64,000 nt of DNA, taken from Platycnemis pennipes. Lineage: Eukaryota; Arthropoda; Insecta; Odonata; Platycnemididae. The stretch lies in the NCBI GenBank assembly GCA_933228895.1, contig OW121855.1:31076698-31140697 (forward strand), given 5' to 3'. The position numbers were made by a program, and so were the translations under genes. The notes under the pieces are model-generated. The model was not told the DNA's origin, did no database searches, and saw only the letters and a list, made by a program, of their open reading frames with translations. Shown one piece after another: positions 10,958 through 22,789 of the stretch. How positions within the stretch are numbered: position 1 is the first letter of the stretch; every line of letters begins with the position of its first letter.

Positions 10958-12480
10958 TAACAAATTCTCAATCCACCCCTCCCTTATAAATTATACAACG
11001 CTGCCAATGAACCTTCATCTATTTTGTGAATGGTATAACAAACATGCTTCATGAAAAATTTGTGTTCAAGCCGAAAGCTAGTCTAGTTGGTGAGGGTTAA
11101 GATCGCCAAGAACTAAGCCAAACGGCACAGATATGGGTAGGAGAGCTAGTTTCTATCCCTCTGGCACTTTTTTATCCAGAAAAATCTGGTATCCAGTGAG
11201 TACAAATAATTTGTTCTTTACTCGACATGCCAAACTACCTCTCCCGGGATTAGAACCGCGAACCATCCCGCTCAGGGCTACCACGCTTCTGATGTTTTAT
11301 AAATCTGTGGCCACCTTATTCTTTTCTCAATGCTATTCTTAGTTTACTATTTTATTTCGTTCATTTAGACCAACAACAGACCACATTTGTTCAAGTGTTA
11401 ATATTTTCATTTTCTCCTCTTTCAAAATGAATCAATTTTCTTGCTTCATTCCTTTCACTATCTTGTCGTCCGTCCTCGGATTTTCCGAAACCTAGTCTTA
11501 GTGTGTCAATATCTTTCATGTTCTCCGGGGTAGCTCCTAATTCTCTCAGGTAATTTTAATATTCAATGATTCAAATTAAAAATTTAATTTATACACTCTT
11601 TTGCATTTGCATAAATTATTTGAAGAAAGATTTAAGTCATAATGTATCTCTCTCCTAGTATTACTACGGAATGTTGGATCCCATCTAACCTGTCCATTGC
11701 GCATAGCAAAGGTTTGGCCTGACCTTCTCCCAAACTGTAGCGTTAGGCGATTATGGACAGGCATATGTGGCTCAGGGCAAAAGAACGCGATTAAACATCT
11801 CACTCAATGTAGCTCTCTCTTTATAACGCCAACGAACATGCCATCAAAGGGTTACCACTTGATTTTTCTCCTAAGACTTGTAATTCCGGAAGACTTTGCT
11901 GAAAAAATGGGTGGAGAGTCGTCTAAAAATTGCTCACTTGGTCGAGGAACGAGGAAAATGGGTCAGAGTCGACGAGCCCGCCACCAAGCGATGTGTCGAG
12001 ATGCATCATGGGATTCCTCGGCGTCGAGTAAAGACGGGAGAGGAGGGGGGATAGATGCAGTAATCGCGACCTTGTTTCGTATCAGTTGAAGATATTGTCT
12101 TGAAAGGAGAGCTCTAAAAGGCACCGCTGGGATCACGTACAAATGATCAAACACGGAAATGCGCAGGGAGATGGCTACACATTGAAAAGAGCTATTCAGA
12201 GAACACTCATCGTTTATGGTGTAATTACTTAACAACCATGCGATTACTACCAACATACAATTGAAATAGCTATATTAGTGACACAAGGTAGAACTTGACA
12301 CCATAACTATGTTGTAAGAGTCAACGTCTTTAGTCAGTATCATTAGATTTGTGGGAAAATCCAAGGTAGGAATTACCTCTACATTGCAGTTTAAAATTCA
12401 GGCATATAATTATTTTTTAATCGATTAAATTTCCAAGGTCATTTTAAATATTTAAGATCTCCCGTTCATTAAATGAATAT
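10958..12480. other. Unassigned sequence with a possible SINE head
   Basis: On the minus strand at about 11240-11300 the words GTGGTAGCCCTGAG and GGTTCTAATCCC resemble A- and B-boxes of a tRNA-derived SINE whose body would run down toward 11060. No duplication or second copy supports it. A plus-strand open frame (11697-12089) shows no domain. Confidence 0.3.
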
Positions 12481-15400
12481 GGATTATTCCAGCGGCGTCG
12501 GAAGTGGGGGGCAGGGGGGGCATTCAGCCCCCCCTCCAGAATTTTCCCCGGGCCCTTGAGAAATGAGTCTGGATTAATAAAAGTTAAATTTCACTTGTAT
12601 CCAGCTTGCCTATACCCTTCTGACGAATATTATACCACTTTCATATGCACTTTTAGCGGAATTCTAGTCTATCTATCTGTCCCCCTATCCGCAAAAAAAT
12701 GCGGGCCCTTTTCAAGGTTGGCCCCTCCCAGCGAAAATAGTTCCGATGCCCCTACATTATTCTATTTATTACCATTATTCTACCGACAGCGAATTTTTTG
12801 TCGGCACCGGAAAATCCCATGCAGGTCAATCCCAGCGTCACGGGTTCTATTCCTACCCGGGGAAGATTTTCACTGCCCGGGGCATTAATGTTTTTTCGTG
12901 GTTTAATGAGTACATTATAGGATAGGACTTCAAGGTCATTAATCGGCAGATTAAATGAAAATGAGATTATTATTAGCTCAATGAACGTCTGATTATTGAT
13001 GGCAGCTTGAAAAATGCTAAAAAAATTTTTTTAAATGTTCACCTAAAGACTATTTGTAGTTTAACTGAATAAATGTGCCTATTTTGCGTAGAATTGATTT
13101 ATACCAATTTTAAAGTTGATCTATGATATTTAACGTTTTTTGTGGATAAATAGAGCTTACAGTTTTCTATTGGTTGCTACGATGAGTTTATCACCATAAT
13201 TAACGTTGTGAATAATAATTCTCGCTGAGAAGGAAAATATAAAATTCACGAAGTGAGACCAAAACTAAAAAATGACTTCTGAACGCACTCTGTCAATTTA
13301 AATAAGGCTTCGAATCTCGTGTTTACGACAGATTCATCTACTAGAGTAATAACTCTGTTAGCCCTCAAATACCCATTAAAGCTTTTACCTTTGCCAATTT
13401 TTACCTTACTACAATTTATATCGTTTCAGGGGGACAAATGGAAAAATGCCCAAAGGAGGGCAAGAAACATTTTCAATGGAAAATTACTTCGAAGGAGTTA
13501 CATTATAGTCAATGCCGTTGCTAGAAATATTACTTTTGCGTTTCAATATAGTGTGCAATAAAAAAAACAATTAGGTATCTATTCAAACGTATATGATAGT
13601 TATCTAGAGATGGTAAATAATAAGGCTTGGTCCCACTGTTTGCCTTAAAATACTAATACCATCTACGAACCACAGTGCTAATATCTATTAATAAATCAGG
13701 TTCTTATGAGTGAACATCTAAAACACGATTCATATAGATTATTTTTGAATGAATACTATCCGCATATTACCCAAGCTATGTGCAAAAAGGAAGGATATTG
13801 ACATTTCCCAGAAGCCTAAGGGTAAGAGACCATAAATATCACCGATACGAATATTTGCGGACGGTGAAATTTTTTTGTGTGATATACCATTAATATTAAT
13901 CTGATGAGATCCATAAAATATTATCACTCCGTATCAATTGAAGTTGACCTTTTACAAAAGATACAAGAGAATAGAAACGAAAATAGCAGACCTTCATTTC
14001 CCATTATAAGCCTGACACTGATCTTAATAACTTCTGGCAGAGGCAAATTTGTACAACAAGAAATAATTTCTTTTTGCGGTAAGACGACCAAATGTTATCA
14101 GTCTCGTGAAAAAATTCCACTCCTGATGCACTCTTCTAATGCAACTCCTGGAGGGCGAGTACTTGAGCCTTGCCGTACGAATTGCTTTGTATTTACGCAA
14201 TGTAAATTCCTTTGTATCTTCCTTTGCTTGCCTGAAAGCATCGTCTCATTGCAAGGAGCCTTTTGTCTTGCTCTTCATTTGTTAAAAGAATCGGTGTCCG
14301 TCGCCCATAAGGGCCGTTCGAGCACAGGGGAATATATAATTGGCATTGTATAACAGATATGGGGATGACTCACTTATCTGGCGTCACCTGCCTTGAAAAC
14401 TTTTTCCGACGAAGAATTCCTTCGCCTCTAGCATCTCCAAAGAGCCTTGTTAGTCTAAGTGTCCGTCCCCGGGATAACTTTCCTGGGGACAGCGTGTCAG
14501 AGCCGCCGCAAAAGTGCACCAATCCCTTGTCGTCTCGCGCATCAGGTTAAATTAATCTCCTCCTCTCATCTCATCCACTGCGTCTTGAGGGGAAAAAATA
14601 CAGGAGGCCGGTGAGAAGATCCAGAGCAGGCTCGGAAAAAACGACAACTTATCAGAGTAATAGAAAATTCCAGATGCCCAACGGTATGGTGGTGGTGGGA
14701 AGATGTAACCCTCGCAACTTTTTCATAATTTTCGAGTCGGTTATTCTACTCTCCTTTACTTTTTTCATTCGAATACAAGAGGGAAAAAACATCACCCAAG
14801 CGTACCCGGATTATCCTTTCTGGAAAGTACAAAGTTTCTTCTTGCTCCGTGCTGTGGAAGGGGTGCATGTCCACAAGAGAGAGAAAGAGTGAGATGTCGG
14901 GGGCACCATTTTTTTCCAATATCGCCTCGGAATGCTGAGTAAATAAACTTATAAGGAGGAGAAAGGCGAGAGGCCTCGCCGGGCCCTGGAAGAAGGTCGC
15001 GGGTGGGGAAAAGGAGAAGGGGGCAGAGGGTTCCAAAGAAAAAGAACAGTTTTGTGCGGGTGTGAGTGCATGAGCGACTAAAGGTTTATATTTTCCCCTT
15101 CTTCCCTTCGATTCGCCGCTTTTTTTTACCCCGCGACCCCCACAGGCTCCTCATCCACCCCTCCTCCTCACCACCTCATTTTCTTCGCATATTTTCCGAG
15201 GAGAAACGGCAAAAAAAAAGTATTAAAGGGAATCGCTGCCGGCACAAGCGGGAGATGGTGAGTGTCGGGTGGAAAAGGGAACGGAGGGGAAGGAGAGAGA
15301 GAGAGAGATAGGGTAAGTTGGGAGAAGGGGTGTGGAAACATGAGGATGTAAGGGGGGGAGGGAGGGGGATAGAAGCGTTCCCCTCACTGCTGCCATGTTT

Positions 15401-15931
15401 GCAGATGCATCCCGTGAGACAATGGGGTCACATCCACCCACGACGCGATGGGAAAGAGGTCGAGCGTGTAGATGGGAGGGAGAGAATGGAATTTGTTCCG
15501 GGTGGAGGCTAGCGAAGGGGGAAAGGCAACGGAGGCGAAGTGGCTGGAGGGAGAAGGGAGTCTAACAAATGCACCCGCGAACGGGGAAATCGGAGAAAAT
15601 AGGGTAGAGAGAGAGATGAAGGAACGTCATAGAAGAGATGACGAATGGATAAAGAGAAGCTGCCTGACTCCACGCACCAATGGCACGAAAATGAGCGAGA
15701 TACTGCAGCAGTGCATGCCGGGCGTGAACTCCGCCTCGTGATAAGCAGCGCAACATGCCCTAATGTACTCGTAACTCCTTTTATTTTTTCCGCCCCACTC
15801 TTTATACCACATTCTCCTCAACGCCATCTCTTCACGGCCAAACAGATAACCGTGCGCATCATTGGATTATTTTTACGGATGGAAAAAATAATAAATCGAT
15901 GGTTGGCGAGTTCACTTTGTGGAATGAATTC
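12481..15931. other. Unassigned sequence, purine- and GC-biased after 14.3 kb
   Basis: 12484-12545 has a GGCGTCGGAAGTGGGG motif and facing G and C runs, typical of decayed mobile-element ends, but no partner was found. The 149-codon open frame at 13904-14353 has no recognised domain. 14900-15760 is purine-rich with short GA runs (about 15293-15312) and a G-rich run near 15350-15372. No gene can be supported. Confidence 0.4.
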
Positions 15932-16064
15932 ATGATTGGAAATAATTAACTTTGTTCTATTCCACAAAAAAGGGGTTGAACCCCTGATGATGACCTGAAA
16001 AGGTCGAAACCGGTCGTCAATAAAAAGTTTTGTAGAATATAACAAAGTTAATTGTTCCCAATCA
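15932..16064 (+). mobile_element. Palindromic element with hammerhead-ribozyme-like core (Penelope-terminus type)
   Basis: Arms of about 39 bp at 15932-15970 and 16026-16064 are inverted repeats with a few mismatches (left begins ATGATTGGAAATAATTAAC, right ends GTTCCCAATCAT). Between them, 15984-15990 reads CTGATGA. It is followed by a GACC...GGTC stem-loop, then GAAACCGGTC. This is the order of a hammerhead ribozyme: the CUGAUGA box, helix II, the GAAA box, a three-base-pair helix III (ACC/GGU), and a GUC cleavage triplet. Such minimal helix-III motifs are known from Penelope-like element termini (work of Cervera and de la Peña). Activity is inference. Confidence 0.65.
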
Positions 16065-17832
16065 TTGGGAAAAATAAATCATATATTTTGGTGAGCGAAA
16101 GTGTGACTTGGATTAATAAGAAAGGGGATTATTATAGAAATCTTACTAATTTCCCTGTTATACATGATTCTGCGATTTTATTATTCACTTATTGCTTACT
16201 GAAACAAACTTGTCTAAATTGAAAGAATGCAACGGATTAACAAATATTGTCCCGCCTACATTGAAACTGTTATCTCAGTACCAATCCTACTACCTACTGT
16301 CATTCGATCGACGCCAGCGTTAAAGCTGAAAGCTTGAGCTTAATCTTACATAAAACCATTTTATTTCTCCTCTTCCCAAAATTAATGAACTCAATTAATG
16401 ATTATGAATGGTGATAAGAGTTACACAATTTCTGAACATACTTATAGGAATTATTTCCCCCGAATCACAAGATGTCTTTTAAAATGCTGGGAGCAAACTT
16501 TTGACTTAAAATATAGTTAACCATGAAATTTCGCGTCAATGAAAAACAATGTAAAATGTCAAATGAGTACAAAGGCGATAAATTTATTTGAAAAAGTCAT
16601 CAAATATGTAACACCAATGATTTCAGTGCATTATTAGCAATATTCTGTTCAAACTCCACGGTTAATCATTACCATTATACCAACATTTATATAAGCAGAT
16701 CTATGTGTCTTAATTACTTATAATTGACTACAGGATATTAGTGTTATTTATATTCAAAGTGAAAGAAAAGTAAAAGAATTGTAGACTTCGTCCTCTACCA
16801 ATTTTCCACAATTATATTATTACAGAGACTACTCCATGAGGTAGAAATATTTTCCCATGCATCTCCTAAATAAATTTATCTATTTATTGTTAACTCTCTG
16901 GGATATTGATTGAATTTTTCATTCAAATCACGCAAAAATAGTAAAAAACTTAATTTTTAGCGATTTAAATGTTTGGGATATAGTAAAAAACGAATTAATA
17001 ATTCTCAGTGTACAATATTCTTCATATGGATATTCCACCCATGTCCTCCACGATGTTTACACATACGTCACGAAGAAGGACATTAAAATGTATGTCTCCA
17101 CCGTGAGACTTGCAGGAATTCACCGCGGAAACCGTAATTACGAGAAGAAAACCATCGCAATGGAAAACGAAATTACGCCATCAAAGAAGGGAATTCGACA
17201 TTGCGAGTGGTGCAAGGAAATCAGCGTCGAAGAGCTTGTTGCAATTCGAGCGAAACTTAATAGGGTTAAGCGCGCTGATGTTATTGGATGAGAGAGAGAG
17301 AGGGAGAGAGAGAGAAGGGGGTATGGCAGAGACGTGAACGCCCAAAGAAGCAGAAGTGACGTGTGAGCGTGGAAAATGGGATGAAAGCACTGGTGTGGTG
17401 CAGTTGCAGCTGTAATGCAATAAGGGAACGGTGGGATATATATATGGCTTTGAAGGAAAAGGGAATCAGCCCAATGGACTAATTGGATTGCTATGGCCGG
17501 GAATGGAAGGACAAAATCCAACGGTCTCCCCTCAATGAGGCGCCGAATGAGGAAAAATAAATCGCATAAGAGGTGAAACTAAGGGAAAAATCGTGATCGG
17601 ACGCGGGAGATATTTGTTATTGAGAAGTGCGCCGTCCTGTAATATATTTCTCCCTCTCTACTCACATTCTCGAAGCACAACCCAGCATTCCATCTATTTC
17701 CAATCCATTCACAGAATTGCAATCTCTATTCGATCGTGTATCCAACTAATACACATCGTTCCGCAACGAAATCGAATGAGTGCAAGAACGAATGAGTATC
17801 TCCCTGAATTCTTTAGTTTCCTCTCGTTCGAG

Positions 17833-17896
17833 GCTGGGGGAAGGGAAATTACATGGTTTGCCGTGAAAATTCGTAGTCTTTGAATCCCTTTCTATC
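17833..17896 (+). repeat. Direct repeat, first copy (second at 18368-18431)
   Basis: About 63 bp match the copy 535 bp downstream with roughly four differences. They share TTACATGGTTTGCCGTGAAA and CTTTGAATCCCTTTCTATC. No flanking element ends are visible. Confidence 0.8.
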
Positions 17897-18367
17897 GTCG
17901 ATACACATTAGAGGGAAGATTCTTATAATTTGCAACGACGTGAGGGATAAATAAGGTTAAAATACGACCATTGTACAGGTAGATGAATTACGACATGCCA
18001 ACCTCAATATGCTCAATACGGAGGATCCAAGAATATAAATTTGGAAGGCGCTCTCAAACAATCTATACTCATTGATTTTCTATGCAACATTTTCATGTAC
18101 CATTTTATGATCATGTAGAGTTGGGAAATCGAGAAAAATTTAATCAAAAGTACGAATATGTGCGTTTCACATTCACGAGCAATAGCCTCCATCGACAAAA
18201 CCATTTTCTGTTCAAAAGAGGCAGTAATATAATTGGTAAGTAACGTTTCGATAAATTACAGGTAATACATTATAGTTACTTCATCTATATGCATCAAGTC
18301 AATGAAATAAACCTCAATAGCTTTATGATATGCACATGAGTAAAAAAAAACAACTAAAATATAATAT

Positions 18368-18431
18368 GCTGGGGGAAGGAAAATTACATGGTTTGCCGTG
18401 AAACTTCGTAATCTTTGAATCCCTTTCTATC
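18368..18431 (+). repeat. Direct repeat, second copy (first at 17833-17896)
   Basis: Near-identical to the upstream copy; the flanks diverge on both sides immediately outside the match. Confidence 0.8.
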
Positions 18432-21164
18432 CTATCTTAGGAAACATATTGTAGGTGCAACACATATAAATATAGGAAGCTATAAATACTTATTTTTCGC
18501 TAATTTTTAAAAATCGTAAAATGATTTGCATGAAATTCTGACTTTTCGGCCATATCAGAACAAAAATAAAAATATTATTTCTATTAAATAGCGTGGCAAT
18601 TTTTCCCTTGCAAACCAGATGCTGTTGCAGGCTAAAGACGTAGGAAGCGATCGTAGATCCAGGATTCAAATCTAAAAGATGCGTCTTGGGACACCATATT
18701 GGGAATTGACTAGTGCCTCTATTCTCTAATGCGTGAATATCACATGACGTTACACTTGGCACTAGGCAACCTCTTTCCTTACTGTCAATAAGTGAACTAA
18801 CATATTCAGCGGCCTTTCAAATATTCGCTATATTCACAGCCCAGATTAAAACGTCTGGAAAATTGAAATCACCTATTACACTATGGTTACAAGTGATTAA
18901 AAAAATATGGCAAGACTGGACAAGACCTCAGAAAAACAAAGTTTCGATGAAATTCAAGGATAAAAATTACAGTTTTCTAATCATAATCAAATTATTTTAT
19001 TCCTACTATACTATAGTCAATACCCAATAACTTTCAAGGCTACATACCACACATATTTCAATGAAATATGACATATCGTTTTCCAATTATGTTAAAAATA
19101 TTTCATACAACGGTCTAATGTTAAATATTGACTCAATATATTCTGACAGTTGAATTAAAAAATGAGCATATTTATTTATATTTTGAAATATTAAAAGAGT
19201 ATCGTGTATCTGTAAAGATCATTGGCTATGGAATTCCAATTTAAGTTTGGAATTCTCATTTGCAGTTCATTTCCAAGCGTTCTTTAAAACTTTTTCCGAA
19301 ATAAATGATAAAATAATTAATTGAAGATGAAAATACAAGGAGAAAAACTTATGAAAGTCTGTCCCTCATAAATTTTCTATCGGTTGACGCCTTATAATTC
19401 TAGTACTAGAAGAACTGCTGCTATCATAAGCTCATAAACTTATCAATGGGACTACCTAATGGAACTGCTAGGCTTACTTAGCTTCTACTTCCCATGCTTT
19501 TCTCAGGGGACAGTACATGAATAACATGGAAACAAGCCATGCCACATACCCATAAGAATATCAGGGCTACAACATGTATATCTGTCTCAATAGTGCTGTT
19601 GATGCGATAGGGGAGGGTAGAGGAAGTAGGGCAACATGATATCCATCAATCATAATGCTCGGTTTACACGCCGGTCATCCAGATAATGATGCTCACAAAC
19701 TAACCTCAGCGCCGGCTAATGCATCACAGTCTGTCTGTCTTCCTCTGATTAATATTTGTAATCTTAACTTCAAGCCTTACATGCTGAGTGGCACGACCGG
19801 TAAAAACCATCAAAATGCAAGGCTTCCACATTTGTTGTATGAAATACCTCCTATGAAGCGATTTACCCGATTATCGACAATTAAGGATCAAGGGGTAGGG
19901 TGGTGGAGATGGAAAAGCACAGTTTAATGTGAAGGATTGGTTTTCTAAGTCTTCCTCTCATTCAACCATTTGAACATTTTTTTTACCTGTGACGGTGGCG
20001 GTTCCTACTTATACATTTATCAGATTTAATTAAAAATGTTGCAAAACTGATAATTATCATACGTAAGATTTCGCTAAAGTCGAAAAGAAAGTAAAAATTA
20101 TTAATACGAAATATAGGACATAACAGAGAGGTATGTACGATGCTGATGGAAAAGATCTAGATGCATATATGCAGTAATAACAGGTATACTGAGAATATAC
20201 CATGCTTAAAATGTGCTCTAAAGTAATCACAATCCAAACATTTACAGTATTTACCCAGAAGAAAAGGATATCATCGACAGGTTCAATGGATATCACCCTA
20301 CTCATAGGAGTCATTTCTTAATTACAATATATATAATTCAATGAATACCAAAGGACGAAAAATTCAAGACACTGTATTGCAATTAATTTATCATCACTCC
20401 CTATAAAATTTTCCTGCATAAGTCTCGGTAATCGAAATTGAGGGCTAGTAAGATGAGATGAATTCCCCACTCACCAATCTGCTAACCAAAGGATCAATGG
20501 TTCGATTACAATTTGGACAAATATGGTAAGTATGAACTTAGCTGCAGAAAAACCTATGCCGCAAAAAAATGACAGCTACACCTACTATTACATGATTATT
20601 AACCTGATACTGGCATATTATTGATGATACATTCCTTTAAATATTTCATTCCTACATATATTAAAATACCAACGCTACTCAAATATTCAATCACTTAAAT
20701 TGAAGTTAAATGAATATTTTCAATTAAAAATGTAGTTTTCAATGAGAGAAACAAGTAAGGTTAAATAAATAAACGATCCACAATTTACTATGCATTAAAT
20801 GAATAAAAAAGTAAGGTTGGAGGAAAGAGGACAATTCATCTCTCCCTATATCATCTCCTTTTCCTTTTTTTAAACCTCCTGTGGATATTTTAATACTGTC
20901 ACTAAAGCTACACTCAATTACTACAGTTTATTATATCGAAGAGGACCCCCATGTTGACTCCTGATTTAAATGAATGAATCCCCTGGAATTTGCCCCTCTT
21001 ACCTACCACCTCCCATCATACTATCGAGCCCAACATGATAGACCGTTTACTTTCCTTCTTGAAAGATACCTCTATATTTAAAAAAATTTAACTTATAGCA
21101 TTTGAGGATTCTTACCTTTTTACATTCTCACTTTTTAATCATCATATGTACTCGTTTATAAAAT

Positions 21165-21235
21165 ATTGAGACAAGGTGCAAAATGACCTTAGCCGTCGAC
21201 GCACCTTAAAAACTAAAACTACTACTACTCATCCT
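21165..21235 (+). mobile_element. SINE family A tail fragment with (ACT)n 3' end
   Basis: AAAATGACCTTAGCCGTCGACGC matches the family A tail (AATGACCTCAGCTGTCGGTCGC). It runs into AAAACTAAAACTACTACTACTC, a microsatellite-like 3' end. Head and body are absent. Confidence 0.5.
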
Positions 21236-21458
21236 ATCGAGACCACTCGCTAATTTCCTCACTCTACCTCGCATACCCAAAATTAGACACCATTCAACCA
21301 AATTTTCATTTCAGCACATTTTAATTTTTCGAGCCACTAGTTTTAGGCAAATAGAACAAGAGTCTATGATCCGACACATTCGATACTCGTCCGATATGCC
21401 TGCACGAGGAATAGTGTCGAGTTAAACGAATGAAAAAGGGTAGGAACAAAATATTTGC
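21236..21458. other. Sequence resembling part of a LINE tail
   Basis: 21228-21285 is similar to 24150-24210 (shared CTCACTCTACCTCGC and TACCCAA). It may be a further minus-strand scrap of the LINE family seen there. Confidence 0.35.
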
Positions 21459-21614
21459 ATTCATGGTAACAGATAAAATAAGACTTTTAGTCAATTCCAC
21501 ACTTTTTTAATAACCGACCTAGGTTTCGACAAATTTTTGTCATTCTCAAGGTAACTTGTATCTGAGTAACAGCCTTATATATCCACCAGGTCGTCCACAG
21601 ACGTCACTATTCCT

Positions 21615-21857
21615 ATGGACTCATGCCATCACTTCACGCACAAAATCTCAGCTTTTAGATCGTTGATTAATAGAATTCTCAACATCCCCATGACAAAAGA
21701 TAATTTTAATAAAGAGCTTGACATTATCAAACTTTTAGCTAACCGACATGGTTTCGACGATTCTTTAATTTTAAAACTCCTTGACAGAGCACAGAAAAAG
21801 ACCGCTATCAATACTTTAACAAATCTTTCTGCTATCTTTACTAGACCTAGGAGATGA
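21615..21857 (+). pseudogene. Penelope-like RT C-terminal fragment
   Basis: The frame reads HKISAFRSLINRILNIPM, then FNKELDIIKLLANRHGFDDSL, which is the RT thumb pattern of Penelope-like elements (HK...FR.L..R.L..P....F..EL..I...A..NG.......). All catalytic palm motifs lie upstream and are absent. It ends at a stop; the endonuclease continues in another frame four bases further on, so a frameshift separates the two. The start shown is arbitrary because the original protein began well upstream. Confidence 0.75.
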
Positions 21858-21860
21858 TGC

Positions 21861-22321
21861 GTGCTCCCGTTTGTTAATAAAATAACATACAAGCTATGGA
21901 ATATAATTCTTAAAGACACTATGAGATTATCTGTTTACAATCCAACGACCATCGGTAAACTTTTGTTTAATTCAAAAGATCGAACTGATGAGTTGGACAG
22001 GAGTGGTGTGTATGTGCTAAAGTGCTTAGACTGTGACAAGATAAACATTGGTCAAACTGGTAGAAAGGTTTCTCTTCGCATCAAGGAACATAAAGAGTGT
22101 TTTATGAATCGTGACGACAAATCTGGGTTGTCAAAACATTTATGTGAAATGGGCCATTTTAGTGATTTTAAACCCAAGATTTTACATACGTTAACAAAGG
22201 GCTGAAATTGAACTTTTTGGAACAATTTGAGATTGTGAATAGCCCGGATAAAGAACGATTATGTATTGACTATATGTTCCCTACCCACTCATCCCTCCTT
22301 AAAATCCCCCTTCCTAGCTGA
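21861..22321 (+). pseudogene. GIY-YIG endonuclease domain of a Penelope-like element, frameshifted
   Basis: From 21861 the frame carries LPFVNKITYK, then GVYVLKCLDCDK (residues 49-60) and INIGQTGR (61-68). Next come R73 and EHK (76-78) and SGLSKHLCEMGH (88-99). These are the GIY and YIG strands, the catalytic arginine, the EH helix and the distal (S/T)..A(L)..H block of the GIY-YIG nuclease fused to Penelope-like RTs, with the CxxC between the strands typical of this group. The YIG tyrosine is asparagine here. A stop at 22203-22205 ends this frame; the C-terminal part resumes from 22205 as KLNFLEQFEIV and ends at 22321, so a second frameshift is present. The family's role is target nicking for reverse transcription; this copy cannot function. 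Confidence 0.85.
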
Positions 22322-22611
22322 TTCATACCCATGCAACTCACTTTCAGCTAGGGTCACATTCTTCCCTCCTCCTCCCCCCCCCTTCTCATTCACCTAACCT
22401 CTCCCCCCTCCCCCTTCCCTTCTTAACCGTCATTTACCGAAATCCCCACTCATCCCCCTCCTTTCTGCTTCCTTGCTCCCTTTTCCTCCCCCCCCCCTCA
22501 ACGACCTGGTGCATATAGAAGGCGTTTACTCAGATACAAGTTACCTTGAGAATGACAAAAATTTGTCGAAACCTAGGTCGGTTATTAAAAAAGAGTGGAA
22601 TTGACTAAAAG

Positions 22612-22775
22612 TCTTATTTTATTCATGAGATACTTTCAGTCGTAACTTTGTGGAAATCCTTGACAATAGATTTATTACAAACTTTTACAAACCACAATAA
22701 TTTTTTTATTGTTGTTTGTAACGATTTATTGTGGTTTGTAAAAGTTTGTAATAAATCTATTATCTTATTTTATTC
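22612..22775. mobile_element. 138-bp hairpin insertion flanked by 13-bp direct repeats
   Basis: TCTTATTTTATTC occurs at 22612-22624 and again at 22763-22775. The 138 bp between them contain perfect 36-bp arms, 22665-22700 and 22726-22761, around a 25-base loop. The sequence after the second repeat (GTTACCATGAAT) is the complement of the sequence outside the left Penelope-like arm (ATTCATGGTAAC, 21459-21470). The insert therefore interrupts what was one continuous inverted terminus, and the 13-bp repeat behaves like a target duplication. The element type is unknown. Confidence 0.7.
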
Positions 22776-22789
22776 GTTACCATGAATAC

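Larger units (their letters stand above)
16065..21160. other. Unassigned AT-rich sequence with a 63-bp direct repeat
   Basis: 17833-17896 and 18368-18431 are near-identical direct repeats (from GCTGGGGGAAGG to CCCTTTCTATC). A (GA)n run lies at about 17289-17322. Open frames on both strands around 17.1-17.5 kb reflect that low-complexity tract. Nothing else was recognised. Confidence 0.45.
21466..22626 (+). mobile_element. Penelope-like retroelement relic with inverted terminal arms
   Basis: Arms of about 125-130 bp at about 21466-21596 and 22501-22626 are inverted repeats of each other, containing ACCGACCTAGGTTTCGAC and its complement. They enclose two coding remnants: an RT C-terminus at 21615-21857 and a GIY-YIG endonuclease at 21861-22321. 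Inverted terminal arms plus an RT followed by a GIY-YIG nuclease is the hallmark organisation of Penelope-like elements. The RT core is missing, so this copy is 5'-truncated or internally deleted and dead. A C-rich polypyrimidine tract (about 22363-22498) fills the 3' untranslated part. The right arm is followed by a 138-bp hairpin insert. Confidence 0.85.

Noticed and set aside
13904..14353. 149-codon open frame on the plus strand
   Set aside because: No recognisable domain, no codon or composition signal, and similar-length frames arise by chance in 64 kb. Not called as a gene.
22363..22498. C-rich tract as a possible triplex or regulatory element
   Set aside because: It lies in the 3' untranslated part of the Penelope-like relic and is ordinary low complexity.
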